NCBI RefSeq assembly: GCF_003594875.1
Contig: NZ_QZEY01000003.1
Location: 124,001 to 188,000 of the forward strand
From: Bailinhaonella thermotolerans
Lineage (GTDB): Bacteria; Actinomycetota; Actinomycetes; Streptosporangiales; Streptosporangiaceae
DNA: 64,000 bases
Direction of reading: 5' to 3'
Position numbers and translations under genes: made by a program. Positions 1 through 7,990 of the stretch are shown one piece after another; within the stretch, counting starts at the first letter, position 1; each line of letters opens with the position of its first letter. The notes beneath the pieces are model-generated. The model was not told the DNA's origin and did not search any database. It worked only from the letters and a program-made list of their open reading frames with translations.

Positions 1-266
1 GATTGGCGGTAATGACGGGGAGTTCCCGTTCCCATTCGCGGATCTTCTCCCTCAAGGAGTTGCTTGTCAGAGCCTGATCCGAGCGCGGATTGGGGCGTGA
101 GAACGGATGTTCCGGAAGGGGATACGGAAAGCGTAGGACTGGGGGATAGTGGGCATATGTCGTATATGAGGAGCGCTGTGGAACGGGAGGCCGCGGGCCT
201 CTCCTGGACCTGAGCTGAGGGTCGGCCGAAGATCTGCTGAGAGGCTGCGGTCAGGTCTCTCGCGGC
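1..266. other. left edge, no assigned gene
   Basis: No convincing gene is visible. A minus-strand frame running off the left edge reads as a charged helix (LREKIREWERELPVITAN, about 53 down to 1) and could be the start of a neighbouring protein from a TTG codon at 53-55. It lacks a Shine-Dalgarno sequence, so I do not call it. The rest of the stretch has low third-position GC in all frames, as expected for intergenic DNA beyond the 3' end of the XPB gene. Confidence 0.4.
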
Positions 267-320
267 GAAGGGCCGGACCTTTCCCATGGAAACTCGGGAA
301 AGGTTCCGGCCCTTCGTTTT
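267..320. terminator. strong hairpin terminator after XPB gene
   Basis: Arms at 267-285 and 296-315 pair over 19 bp with one bulged T around a 10-nt loop. GTTTT follows on the plus strand. The hairpin sits 22 bp beyond the stop codon of the leftward XPB gene. It could end that transcript, and with its T-run it could also end any rightward transcript entering from the left edge. Confidence 0.75.
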
Positions 321-341
321 CCGGGGCTTTTCGGCTGATGA

Positions 342-1979
342 TTAAGCGAGGTCGTGCGCGTCGATGATTTGGTAGGCGTAGCCCTGTTCGGCGAGGAATC
401 GCTGGCGGTGCGCCGCGAACTCCTGGTCCACCGTGTCGCGGGAGACCAGGGAGTAGAACCTGGCGCCCCGGCCGTCGGTCTTGGGGCGCAGGACGCGGCC
501 GAGGCGCTGGGCCTCCTCCTGCCGCGAGCCGAAGGTGCCGGAGACCTGGATGGCGACCGCCGCCTCCGGCAGGTCGATGGAGAAGTTGGCGACCTTGGAC
601 ACCACCAGGACGTTGATCTCCCCGGAGCGGAAGGCGTCGAACAGGCGCTCGCGCTCCTTGACCCGGGTCTCGCCCTTGATCACCGGGGCGCCGAGGTGCT
701 CGCCGAGCTCGTCGAGCTGGTCGAGGTACTGCCCGATGACGAGGATCTGCTCGCCTGCGTGCTTGCGCACCAGGGACTCGACGACGCGGGTCTTGGCGGG
801 GGTGGTGGCGCACAGGCGGTAGCGGTCCTCGGCCTCGGCGGTGGCGTAGGCCAGGCGCTCGTCGTCGCGCAGCGTCACCCGCACCTCGACGCAGTCGGCC
901 GGGGCGATCCAGCCCTGGTTCTCCATCTCCTTCCACGGCGCGTCGTAGCGCTTGGGGCCGATGAGGGAGAACACGTCGCCCTCGCGGCCGTCCTCGCGCA
1001 CGAGCGTCGCGGTCAGCCCGAGGCGTCGGCGGGCCTGCAGGTCGGCGGTCATCCGGAAGATGGGCGCGGGGAGCAGGTGGACCTCGTCGTACAGCACCAG
1101 GCCCCAGTCGCGCGCGTCGAACAGCTCCAGGTGACGGTAGGCGCCCTGGCGGCGGGTCGTCATCACCTGGTAGGTGGCGATGGTGACCGGCCGGATCTCC
1201 TTCTTCGTGCCGGTGTATTCGCCGATCTCGTCCTCGGTGAGGCTCGTGCGGCGCAGCAGCTCCTGCTTCCACTGGTGCGCGGAGACCGTGTTGGTGACCA
1301 GGATCAGCGTCGTGGCCGAGGCGTGGGCCATCGCCGCCGCGCCCACGATGGTCTTGCCGGCGCCGCAGGGCAGCACGACCACGCCCGAGCCGCCGTGCCA
1401 GAACGCCTCGGCCGCCTCCTTCTGGTACGGCCGGAGGGCCCAGCCCTCCTCGGCGAGCGTGATCGGATGGGCCTCGCCGTCGACGTAGCCGGCCAGGTCC
1501 TCGGCGGGCCAGCCCAGCTTGAGCAGGGCCTGCTTGAGGGTGCCGCGCTCGGACGGGTGGACGGTCGCGGTGTCGGCGTCGACACGTTCGCCGATCATCG
1601 GCTGGACCTTCTTGGACCGCAGCACCTCCTCCAGGACGGCGCGGTCGCTGGAGACCAGCACGAGCCCGTGGACCGGGTGCTTCTCCAGCCGCAGCCGCCC
1701 GTAGCGCGCCATGGTCTCGGCGATGTCCACCAGCAGCGCGTGGGGGACGGGATAGCGGCTGTATTGGATCAGGGAGTCGACGACCTGCTCGGCGTCGTGC
1801 CCGGCCGCCCGCGCGTTCCACAGCGCCAGCGGCGTCACGCGGTAGGTGTGCACGTGCTCGGGCGCGCGCTCCAGCTCGGCGAACGGCGCGATCGCCTTGC
1901 GGCACTCGGCCGCGTCGGCGTGGTCGACCTCGAGCAGCAGCGTCTTGTCCGACTGCACGATCAGTGGGCCATCGCTCAC
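342..1979 (-). CDS. xpb: XPB/ERCC3-type DNA repair helicase
   Basis: This is a superfamily 2 DNA helicase of the bacterial XPB type, 545 aa, expected to unwind DNA 3'-5' in repair. The N-terminal ~180 residues match the XPB damage-recognition-like region in position. Walker A PCGAGKT lies at 204-210, the DEVH box at 298-301, TAT at 323-325, the XPB-specific RED motif at 328-330, and motif VI QRLGRVLRPK at 491-500. The GTG start has AGGAG 7 bp upstream. In mycobacteria the XPB gene is beside its helicase-associated partner; here the partner is at 7991-10567, with six genes in between. The family assignment is firm; the in vivo role is inferred. Confidence 0.95.
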   Translation of the reverse strand: MSDGPLIVQSDKTLLLEVDHADAAECRKAIAPFAELERAPEHVHTYRVTPLALWNARAAGHDAEQVVDSLIQYSRYPVPHALLVDIAETMARYGRLRLEKHPVHGLVLVSSDRAVLEEVLRSKKVQPMIGERVDADTATVHPSERGTLKQALLKLGWPAEDLAGYVDGEAHPITLAEEGWALRPYQKEAAEAFWHGGSGVVVLPCGAGKTIVGAAAMAHASATTLILVTNTVSAHQWKQELLRRTSLTEDEIGEYTGTKKEIRPVTIATYQVMTTRRQGAYRHLELFDARDWGLVLYDEVHLLPAPIFRMTADLQARRRLGLTATLVREDGREGDVFSLIGPKRYDAPWKEMENQGWIAPADCVEVRVTLRDDERLAYATAEAEDRYRLCATTPAKTRVVESLVRKHAGEQILVIGQYLDQLDELGEHLGAPVIKGETRVKERERLFDAFRSGEINVLVVSKVANFSIDLPEAAVAIQVSGTFGSRQEEAQRLGRVLRPKTDGRGARFYSLVSRDTVDQEFAAHRQRFLAEQGYAYQIIDAHDLA

Positions 1980-2212
1980 GTGAAGCTCCTGGGGCGGCGG
2001 TTACGACTGTCGATATCCCAACACGCCGAGCCCCATGATCGCTTCCCCGAAGGCCATCCTGTGGACGACGCCCCCGCCTGTGGACAACCCGTCCCCGCGG
2101 ATCCGGTACGGCGAAACGCCCACGCCCCACGCCCCACGCCGTACAGCGAACGCGCGCGCGGCGGCCGTACGACGGTGGACGGCGACCCGGGCGGCGGCGC
2201 TCAGGCGGGCGA

Positions 2213-2524
2213 TCAGCCGAAGCGGTCCGGGGAGAGCCCGGCGAGGACGGTGATCCCGGCGAGCACGAACAGCGCCCCCAGCCCCAGCAGCGCCCAGCAC
2301 CCGAGCAGCAGCCGCCGGGCCGCGCGCGGCGTGGTCCCCGCCCGGCGCAGGGCCAGCCCCGCCAGGACCGCCCCGGGCACGCCCAGCACGTTGCAGCAGG
2401 CCACCAGCGACACCAGGTGCAGCACCAGCGCCGTGACCGCCTGCGTGCGCAGCCCGTCCACCTCGGCGGATGAAACGGACCTGACGGCGTGACCCGGCAC
2501 GGGACCGTATGGATCGGGACTCAC
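2213..2524 (-). CDS. small two-helix membrane protein
   Basis: A 103-aa protein of unknown function. Residues about 27-55 (TALVLHLVSLVACCNVLGVP) and 70-96 form two hydrophobic helices joined by a short basic loop (RRAGTTPRAARR), so it should be an integral membrane protein. The N-terminal ~20 residues are Pro/Gly-rich and use mixed codons, so an internal GTG (about 2461) is an alternative start. No strong Shine-Dalgarno is seen at either. It lies between XPB and the acyl-CoA ligase, both leftward, with 40 bp to the ligase stop, and may be read from the ligase promoter. Confidence 0.6.
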   Translation of the reverse strand: MSPDPYGPVPGHAVRSVSSAEVDGLRTQAVTALVLHLVSLVACCNVLGVPGAVLAGLALRRAGTTPRAARRLLLGCWALLGLGALFVLAGITVLAGLSPDRFG

Positions 2525-2563
2525 CAGCGCGGCTCCGGATCGATTCGGGGATCGCGCCCGAGA

Positions 2564-4075
2564 CTACTCTTTCCCCGGCTCGCGGGCGCGCAATGCCTTG
2601 CGGTCCAGTTTGAGCACGCTCGTCACCGGGACCTTGTCCACGATGTGCAGTTCGCGGGGGTACTTGACCCGGCCCACGCGGTCCCGCGCCCAGTCGATGA
2701 GCTCCTCCGGGGTGACCGTCGCCCCCGGGCGGAGCTGGACGTACGCGACGACCTCCTCGCCGAGGCGGGGATCGGGCCGGCCGACCACCCCGGCGAGGAC
2801 CACCTCCGGGTGCCTGACCAGCGTGTCCTCCACATCGCGCGGGAACACGTTGAACCCGCCCCGGATGATCAGGTCCTTCTTGCGGTCCACGACGTACAGG
2901 TACCCGTCCTCGTCCACGCACCCGATGTCCCCGGTGCGCAGCTCGCCGTCCACGAGCGCCTCCCGGGTCAGGTCCGGGCCGTTCCAGTAGCCGGTCATGA
3001 GCGAGTCGGCGCGCACGCAGATCTCCCCGAGCTCGTCCTCCGGCAGCGCCTCCCCCGAGTCGTCCCGGATCGTCACGGTGTATCCCGGCAGCGGCAGGCC
3101 GACGCTGCCGATCTTGCGCCGGTCCGGCGGGTTGAAGGTGGTGACGGCGCTGGTCTCGGTCAGCCCGTACCCCTCCAGGATGGTCACCCCGGGCACGCGC
3201 CGTTCGAACTCGGTCAGCACGTCGCGCGCCAGCGGCGCCGCCCCGCAGGTGAGGTACCGCAGCTCCGGCAGCGGCGTCTCCTCCAGCGGCTCCCCGAGCA
3301 GCATCTGCAGCATCGCGGGCACCACCGTCCCGATCTGCGCCCGCTGCTCGGCCGCCAGCCGCAGGAACTCCTTCGGCTCGAACCAGCGCATCAGCACCGA
3401 CTGCGGCGGCTCGGCCGAGTGCATCCCGACCAGCGTCACGATCAGTCCGTACGCGTGGGAGAGCGGGACCGGCACGATGGCGCGGGTCAGCCCGGGTATC
3501 TCGCTGGCCCGCCGCGCCGCGAGCGAGGTGTGCCACAGGCCGGAGTGGGTGAGCATGACCCCCTTGGCCCGCCCGGTCGTGCCCCCGGTATACATCAGCG
3601 CGGCCAGGTCGTCCTCGGCCACGTCCGCGAGCGGCCGCTCGTCCGCCTCCTCCAGCGAGGCGTACGGCACCGTGCCCGGCGGGGCCTCGCCCACGACGAC
3701 GACCGGGAGTGTGGTGCCGGTGGCCTGGACGGTGGCCAGCAGCTCGGGGGAGGTGACGATCGCGGCGGGCTCACTGTCGCGCAGGATGTGCGCCAGTTCC
3801 TCGGGCCCGATCAGGAAGACCACGGGCGTGACCACGGCGCCGGCCGCCCAGAGCGCCTGGTAGACGATCGGGACCTCGGGGCAGGTGGCCATCATGACGA
3901 CGACGCGGTCGCCCGGACGCACGCCCAGCCCGGTGATGCCCCCGGCGGCGCGGCGGGCGCGGCCGGCCAGTTCGTGGGATCGGTGCCAGCGGCCCTCGTA
4001 GTAGAGGGCGTCGTAGTCGTCGAACCGGTTCCAGGATTCCTCGGCCAGCCGGCCGAGCGTGTGCCGTGAGCCCAT
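2564..4075 (-). CDS. AMP-forming acyl-CoA synthetase/ligase
   Basis: An ANL-superfamily adenylate-forming enzyme of 503 aa that should activate a carboxylic acid (probably a fatty or aryl acid) to acyl-AMP and then acyl-CoA. Visible motifs are the P-loop YTGGTTGRAKG (162-172), YGLTE (303-307), TGD (381-383), RKKD hinge (398-401), and the C-terminal lysine in SVLKLDRK (K489). The start at 4075 is chosen because AGGGAG lies 10 bp upstream; an upstream in-frame ATG has no such site. Substrate cannot be read from sequence. A 21-bp palindrome at 4217-4237 lies in the divergent promoter region shared with the glycosyltransferase. Confidence 0.9.
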   Translation of the reverse strand: MGSRHTLGRLAEESWNRFDDYDALYYEGRWHRSHELAGRARRAAGGITGLGVRPGDRVVVMMATCPEVPIVYQALWAAGAVVTPVVFLIGPEELAHILRDSEPAAIVTSPELLATVQATGTTLPVVVVGEAPPGTVPYASLEEADERPLADVAEDDLAALMYTGGTTGRAKGVMLTHSGLWHTSLAARRASEIPGLTRAIVPVPLSHAYGLIVTLVGMHSAEPPQSVLMRWFEPKEFLRLAAEQRAQIGTVVPAMLQMLLGEPLEETPLPELRYLTCGAAPLARDVLTEFERRVPGVTILEGYGLTETSAVTTFNPPDRRKIGSVGLPLPGYTVTIRDDSGEALPEDELGEICVRADSLMTGYWNGPDLTREALVDGELRTGDIGCVDEDGYLYVVDRKKDLIIRGGFNVFPRDVEDTLVRHPEVVLAGVVGRPDPRLGEEVVAYVQLRPGATVTPEELIDWARDRVGRVKYPRELHIVDKVPVTSVLKLDRKALRAREPGKE

Positions 4076-4216
4076 CCGGTGACTCCCTGCGGGGGCGTAC
4101 CTCTTATGGCCGCCAACCTGATCCCGAACCGTCGCGACGTCAAGAGCACCGCTCGTCCATCGGCCGGCCGCACGCATTCGCCGAGCTCAAAGGCATGATC
4201 AACGAATCGCTAACGC

Positions 4217-4237
4217 AGTGTAGTCATTGATTACACT
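4217..4237. promoter_or_regulatory. 21-bp palindromic operator candidate
   Basis: Arms AGTGTA (4217-4222) and TACACT (4232-4237) continue inward as TCA/TGA, with one mismatched pair and a central T. The site lies in the 285-bp gap between the divergent acyl-CoA ligase (start 4075) and glycosyltransferase (start 4361). The local AT-richness contrasts with the surroundings. Size and symmetry fit a TetR-, GntR- or LacI-type repressor; no cognate regulator is adjacent. Confidence 0.5.
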
Positions 4238-4360
4238 CTGCTACTGTCGGTTCTCAGGTGGTCCCTCCCGGCCGGCCGCTCGTCGATCCGCCAGGAGGCC
4301 GTCGAGTCGCGCCACGCCGCGCCGTACGCCCGGCACGTCGACGAAGGTCGTGAGGACTCG

Positions 4361-5533
4361 ATGAAATCCCTGGTCGTGCCCCTGGCCACGGTGGGCCTGA
4401 TCCGGTGGACCTGCTGGCTGATCCGGCGCGTCCCCGGCCTGTTCTACCGGCCCCGGCGGACCGAGCACTCCGCGACGCTGGGCGTGGTCGTCCCCGTCTA
4501 CCAGGAGGACCCGGAGATCCTGGACGTGGCCATCCGGTCGTGGCTGGCGAACGACGTGGACGAGGTCGTCCTCGTGATCGACGAGACGGACGAGGCGTGC
4601 GCGGCGGTCGCCCGCCGCCATCCGGTCCGCGTGATCGTCACCTCCGTGCCCGGCAAGCGGGACGCGCTCCGGCGCGGCTGGGAGTCCTGCGCGAGCGAGC
4701 TGGTGGCGCTGGTGGACTCGGACACCGTGTGGGCGCCCGACGTGGGGGCGGAGGTGCGCAAGCCGTTCGCCGATCCCGGGGTGGGCGGCGTGGGGACGCG
4801 GCAGAACGTCTACCGGCCGCGCGGGTTCCTCCACCGCGTCACCGACATGTTCCTCGACTACCGGTACTTCGACGAGAACGCCGCCCAGACCGTCTGCGGC
4901 GAGGCGGTCTCCTGCCTGTCGGGCCGCACCGCCGTCTACCGCCGGCATCTCCTCCTGGAGGTGTCGGCGGAGTTCATGAACGAGACGTTCCTGGGCGTGC
5001 CCTGCGTGTCGGGGGACGACAAGCGGCTGACCATGCTGATCCTGGAGCGCGGCCACCGCACCCGGCTCCAGCGCAGCGCCCGCGTCTGGTCCACGTTCCC
5101 CTCGGACTGGCGGGTCTTCTTCCGGCAGCGGACCCGGTGGGCCCGCAACACCTGGCGCTCGGACCTGCGCGCCCTGTCCCGGCCCTGGTTGTGGCGGCAC
5201 CCGTTCCTGGCCTTCACCATGACCGACAAGGCCGCCGGGGCGTTCACGCTGCTCATGTCGCCGGCCTGCATGACCTGGGCGATCGCGGAGCGGGAGTGGC
5301 GGTTCGCGGCGGCGCTGGGCTCGTGGTGGTGGCTCAGTCGCGCGGTCAAGATGATCCCGCACCTGCGGGAGCGGCCCTCGTCCTGGTTCCTGATCCCCGG
5401 CTTCGTGCTGGTGTCGTTCCTGACCGCGGTCGTCCGGATCTACGCCCTGCTCACCATCCGGCGGCAGCGCTGGCTCACCCGCGGCGTGGCCGTCGTGGGC
5501 GGCGAGACCACCCGCCTCCAGCCCGCCGCCTGA
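4361..5533 (+). CDS. hyaluronan-synthase-like GT2 glycosyltransferase
   Basis: A membrane family-2 processive glycosyltransferase, 390 aa. One N-terminal hydrophobic helix precedes the cytosolic catalytic domain, with VVPVYQED (43-50), DSD metal site (119-121), GDD (218-220, within SGDDKRLT) and QRTRW (256-260, the QxxRW motif). Three C-terminal membrane helices follow (about 280-375). The SGDDxxLT and QxxRW spacing resembles class I hyaluronan synthases. A UDP-sugar dehydrogenase starts 15 bp downstream, the same order as hasA-hasB, suggesting a uronic-acid-containing polymer made at the membrane. The start has GAGGA upstream. The product sugar is inferred; chitin- or cellulose-like synthases share the fold. 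Confidence 0.85.
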   Translation: MKSLVVPLATVGLIRWTCWLIRRVPGLFYRPRRTEHSATLGVVVPVYQEDPEILDVAIRSWLANDVDEVVLVIDETDEACAAVARRHPVRVIVTSVPGKRDALRRGWESCASELVALVDSDTVWAPDVGAEVRKPFADPGVGGVGTRQNVYRPRGFLHRVTDMFLDYRYFDENAAQTVCGEAVSCLSGRTAVYRRHLLLEVSAEFMNETFLGVPCVSGDDKRLTMLILERGHRTRLQRSARVWSTFPSDWRVFFRQRTRWARNTWRSDLRALSRPWLWRHPFLAFTMTDKAAGAFTLLMSPACMTWAIAEREWRFAAALGSWWWLSRAVKMIPHLRERPSSWFLIPGFVLVSFLTAVVRIYALLTIRRQRWLTRGVAVVGGETTRLQPAA

Positions 5534-5548
5534 GAGGAGAACGGCCAC

Positions 5549-6505
5549 ATGACCAGGATCTTCGTCGTGGGCTCGGGGGTGGTCGGCACGGCCACCGGGC
5601 ACGGGCTGCGGGCGGCCGGGCACGAGGTGACGTTCGTGGACATCCACGAGCCCCGGGTCGCCGCGCTGCGCGACGAGGGCCTGGACGCGCGGATGACGCT
5701 CTCGCTGGAGGGCGAGCCGCCCTCCGTGGTGTTCCTGACCGTGCCCACCCCGGCCGCCGAGCACGGGCACGAGCTGGGCGCGGTCATCGAGGCCGCCAGG
5801 TCCGCCGGGCGGGCTCTGGCGGGTTCCCCGGAGCGGCACCTCGTGGCCGTGCGCTCGACCGTGCCGCCGGGCACGACCGAGGGCCTGGTGCAGCCGATCC
5901 TGGAGCGGGAGTCGGGGCTGCGCGCGCATGAGGGCTTCCTGCTGGCCTGCAACCCCGAGTTCCTGCGGGCGGCCACGGCGCGGCGGGACTTCCTCCAGCC
6001 GTGGATGACCGTCGTCGCCTCGCGCAGCCCGGAGGCGCTGGACCTGCTCCGGACGCTGCTGGCCCCGTTCGGCGGGGAGCTGCGCGCCTTCCCCGACCCG
6101 GCGCTGGCCGAGCTGGTCAAGTGCGTCCACAACTGCTTCAACGCCGCGAAGATCAGCTTCTGGAACGAGGTCTGGCTGGTCGCGCGCCGCCTCGGGCTCG
6201 ATCCGGCGGACGTCTCGGCCGTCTCCGACACCGTGTCCCGCTCCGCCGAGGCCTCGTTCAACCCGCTGTACGGCATCCGCGGCGGCGTGCCGTACGGCGG
6301 GGCCTGCCTGCCCAAGGACACGCGCGCCTTCCTGGCCTTCGCCGAGCAGTCGGGGGCGACGATGGCGCTGCTCCGGGCCGTGATCGCGGTCAACGACCGG
6401 ATCGCCGGCGAGACCGCCGCGGGGCCCGAGGGCGAGCGCCACGAGCGCCCGGCCGAGCGCCACGAGCGCGCGGCCGAGCTGGCCGCCCTCGGCCACGAGG
6501 GCTGA
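5549..6505 (+). CDS. UDP-sugar dehydrogenase, lacking C-terminal domain
   Basis: A nucleotide-sugar dehydrogenase of the UDP-glucose/GDP-mannose dehydrogenase family, expected to oxidise UDP-glucose to UDP-glucuronate with NAD. The Rossmann motif GSGVVG is at 8-13, the conserved ELVKCVHNCFNAAK at 188-201, and the catalytic cysteine in GGACLPKDT is C253. The protein stops at 318 aa; family members are usually 390-440 aa with a C-terminal UDP-binding domain. That domain is absent here, replaced by a short Arg/Glu repeat (ERHERPAERHERAAEL), and only 68 bp separate it from the next, convergent gene. It sits 15 bp after the GT2 gene with an AGGAG site, so the two form an operon. Confidence 0.85.
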   Translation: MTRIFVVGSGVVGTATGHGLRAAGHEVTFVDIHEPRVAALRDEGLDARMTLSLEGEPPSVVFLTVPTPAAEHGHELGAVIEAARSAGRALAGSPERHLVAVRSTVPPGTTEGLVQPILERESGLRAHEGFLLACNPEFLRAATARRDFLQPWMTVVASRSPEALDLLRTLLAPFGGELRAFPDPALAELVKCVHNCFNAAKISFWNEVWLVARRLGLDPADVSAVSDTVSRSAEASFNPLYGIRGGVPYGGACLPKDTRAFLAFAEQSGATMALLRAVIAVNDRIAGETAAGPEGERHERPAERHERAAELAALGHEG

Positions 6506-6573
6506 CACGGCCCAGGAGAGCCTGGCGGCCGAGGAGAGCCGGGGGCCCGGCCGCCGGGAGAGCGGAGGGGCCG

Positions 6574-7770
6574 TCAGACGCCGGCGTGTTCGCGGTCGCC
6601 GTACGACGGGGCCGGCGGGGCCGAGGGCGCGGGACGGCGGGAACGCAGCGCGGCGGGCAGGACGGCGAGCACGCCCAGGGCGGCCATCCCGGCGGCGAGC
6701 CACAGCGGGGCGCGCAGGCCGTGGCTCTCGATCGCCAGGCCGCCCGCCGAGGAACCGATCATGACGCCGAGCGTGATGAACGACGAGTGCACGGTGTTGA
6801 CCAGCGGCGTGGCGTTGCCCGCGCGCTGGACGCGGACGACCATGGCCGGGTTCAGGGTGACGCCGACCAGGCCGACGCCCAGCATGAACGCGACCGCGGC
6901 GACGCTGACGTGCGCCAGCAGGGCGAAGCCGATCAGGAAGAGCGTGTTCAGGGCCAGGAACCACGCCTGCACGGTCACGGTGTGGCGGTCGGCGAGACGG
7001 CCCACGACGCTGTTGCCGATCACGGTCGCCGCGCCGTACGCCACGAGCAGCAGCGGGACCGCCCCGGCGCTGAAGCCGCTGACCTGGGTGAGGATCGGGT
7101 TGAAGTAGCTGAACGCGGTCATGGTCGCGCCGATGATGAGCGTGCTGGTGGGCAGGGCGACCCACAGGCCGCGGTTGCGGAAGACGCGCAGTTCCTCGCG
7201 GAGGCTGCCCTCGGTGGTGGAACGTTCCATCTTCGGGACGCCGATCATCGTCGCGACCGCGGCGACCACGGTCAGCGCGCTGATCGCCCAGAAGGAGGCG
7301 CGCCAGCCCAGCCGCTCGCCGATGAACGTGGAGAGCGGCAGGCCCAGCAGCGTGCCGACCATCAGGCCGTTCAGCACGACGGCCATCGCGCGGCCGCGGA
7401 TCTCGGGGCGGGTGATGCGCGCCGACAGGGAGATCGCGACGCCGAAGAACGCCTGCGCGGCCAGGCCCGTGACGATCCGGGCGACCACCATCAGCGCGTA
7501 GGAACCGGACAGCGCGGCCAGCACGTTGCCCGCGAGGAAGATCGCGAACAGCGTCATCAGGCCGTGGCGGGGGCGCAGGCGCGCCATCGTCAGCGTCATG
7601 AAGGGACCGCCGACGGTCATGGACACCGCGAAGGCGGTGATGAGGTAACCGATCTGCGGGATCGTGGCGTCGAGTCCCCCGGCCATCTGGGGCATGAGGC
7701 CGGCGACCGCGAACTCGCTGGTCACCATGGCGAAGATGCCAAGGGCAAGAACATAAACGGCGCGGGGCAT
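6574..7770 (-). CDS. MFS drug/sugar efflux transporter (AraJ-like)
   Basis: A 12-helix major facilitator of the DHA1 type, 398 aa. Hydrophobic segments start at residue 5 (VYVLALGIFAMVTSEFAVAG), and the TSEF-LMPQMA pattern is typical of AraJ/PbuE-like exporters. A charged loop after helix 6 (KMERSTTEGSLREELRVF) separates the two six-helix halves. The start is preceded by AGGAG at the right distance. It converges with the UDP-sugar dehydrogenase. The substrate is unknown and no regulator is adjacent. Confidence 0.85.
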   Translation of the reverse strand: MPRAVYVLALGIFAMVTSEFAVAGLMPQMAGGLDATIPQIGYLITAFAVSMTVGGPFMTLTMARLRPRHGLMTLFAIFLAGNVLAALSGSYALMVVARIVTGLAAQAFFGVAISLSARITRPEIRGRAMAVVLNGLMVGTLLGLPLSTFIGERLGWRASFWAISALTVVAAVATMIGVPKMERSTTEGSLREELRVFRNRGLWVALPTSTLIIGATMTAFSYFNPILTQVSGFSAGAVPLLLVAYGAATVIGNSVVGRLADRHTVTVQAWFLALNTLFLIGFALLAHVSVAAVAFMLGVGLVGVTLNPAMVVRVQRAGNATPLVNTVHSSFITLGVMIGSSAGGLAIESHGLRAPLWLAAGMAALGVLAVLPAALRSRRPAPSAPPAPSYGDREHAGV

Positions 7771-7967
7771 GAAGGGGCTCCTGGACGTGAACCGGGCGTG
7801 CGACGGGGAGTGCCGCGCGCCGCGGAACTCGCCGTACGTGATCCGCCCGTCGTCGACGGCGCGGAGACCCTCTGGTCAGGTCACGGTACGGCGGCCAGGG
7901 CCACTCCGGATGCCGGAGTGCCCAACTCCCCTAAGTTCTGGACAATCAAGCAGATTATGCGAAATGC

Positions 7968-7987
7968 GTCGTTTGTCGCAAAACGAC
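7968..7987. terminator. short hairpin after helicase-partner gene
   Basis: Arms GTCGTTT (7968-7974) and AAACGAC (7981-7987) close a 6-nt loop 3 bp beyond the stop codon of the leftward 7991-10567 gene. There is no U-tract. The rest of the 220-bp gap to 7770 holds only the promoter and AGGAG site of the MFS gene. Confidence 0.4.
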
Positions 7988-7990
7988 CCG

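Noticed and set aside
1-66. Truncated gene at the left edge
   Set aside because: Only about 18 codons, no ribosome site and no family match; noted but not called.
2035-2253. Small rightward frame between XPB and the small membrane gene
   Set aside because: Arg/Pro-rich translation without a Shine-Dalgarno and partly antisense to the small membrane gene.
4241-7165. Long antisense frame opposite the GT2, dehydrogenase and part of the MFS
   Set aside because: High GC removes stops from antisense frames; the sense genes have domains and Shine-Dalgarno sites, the antisense frame has neither.
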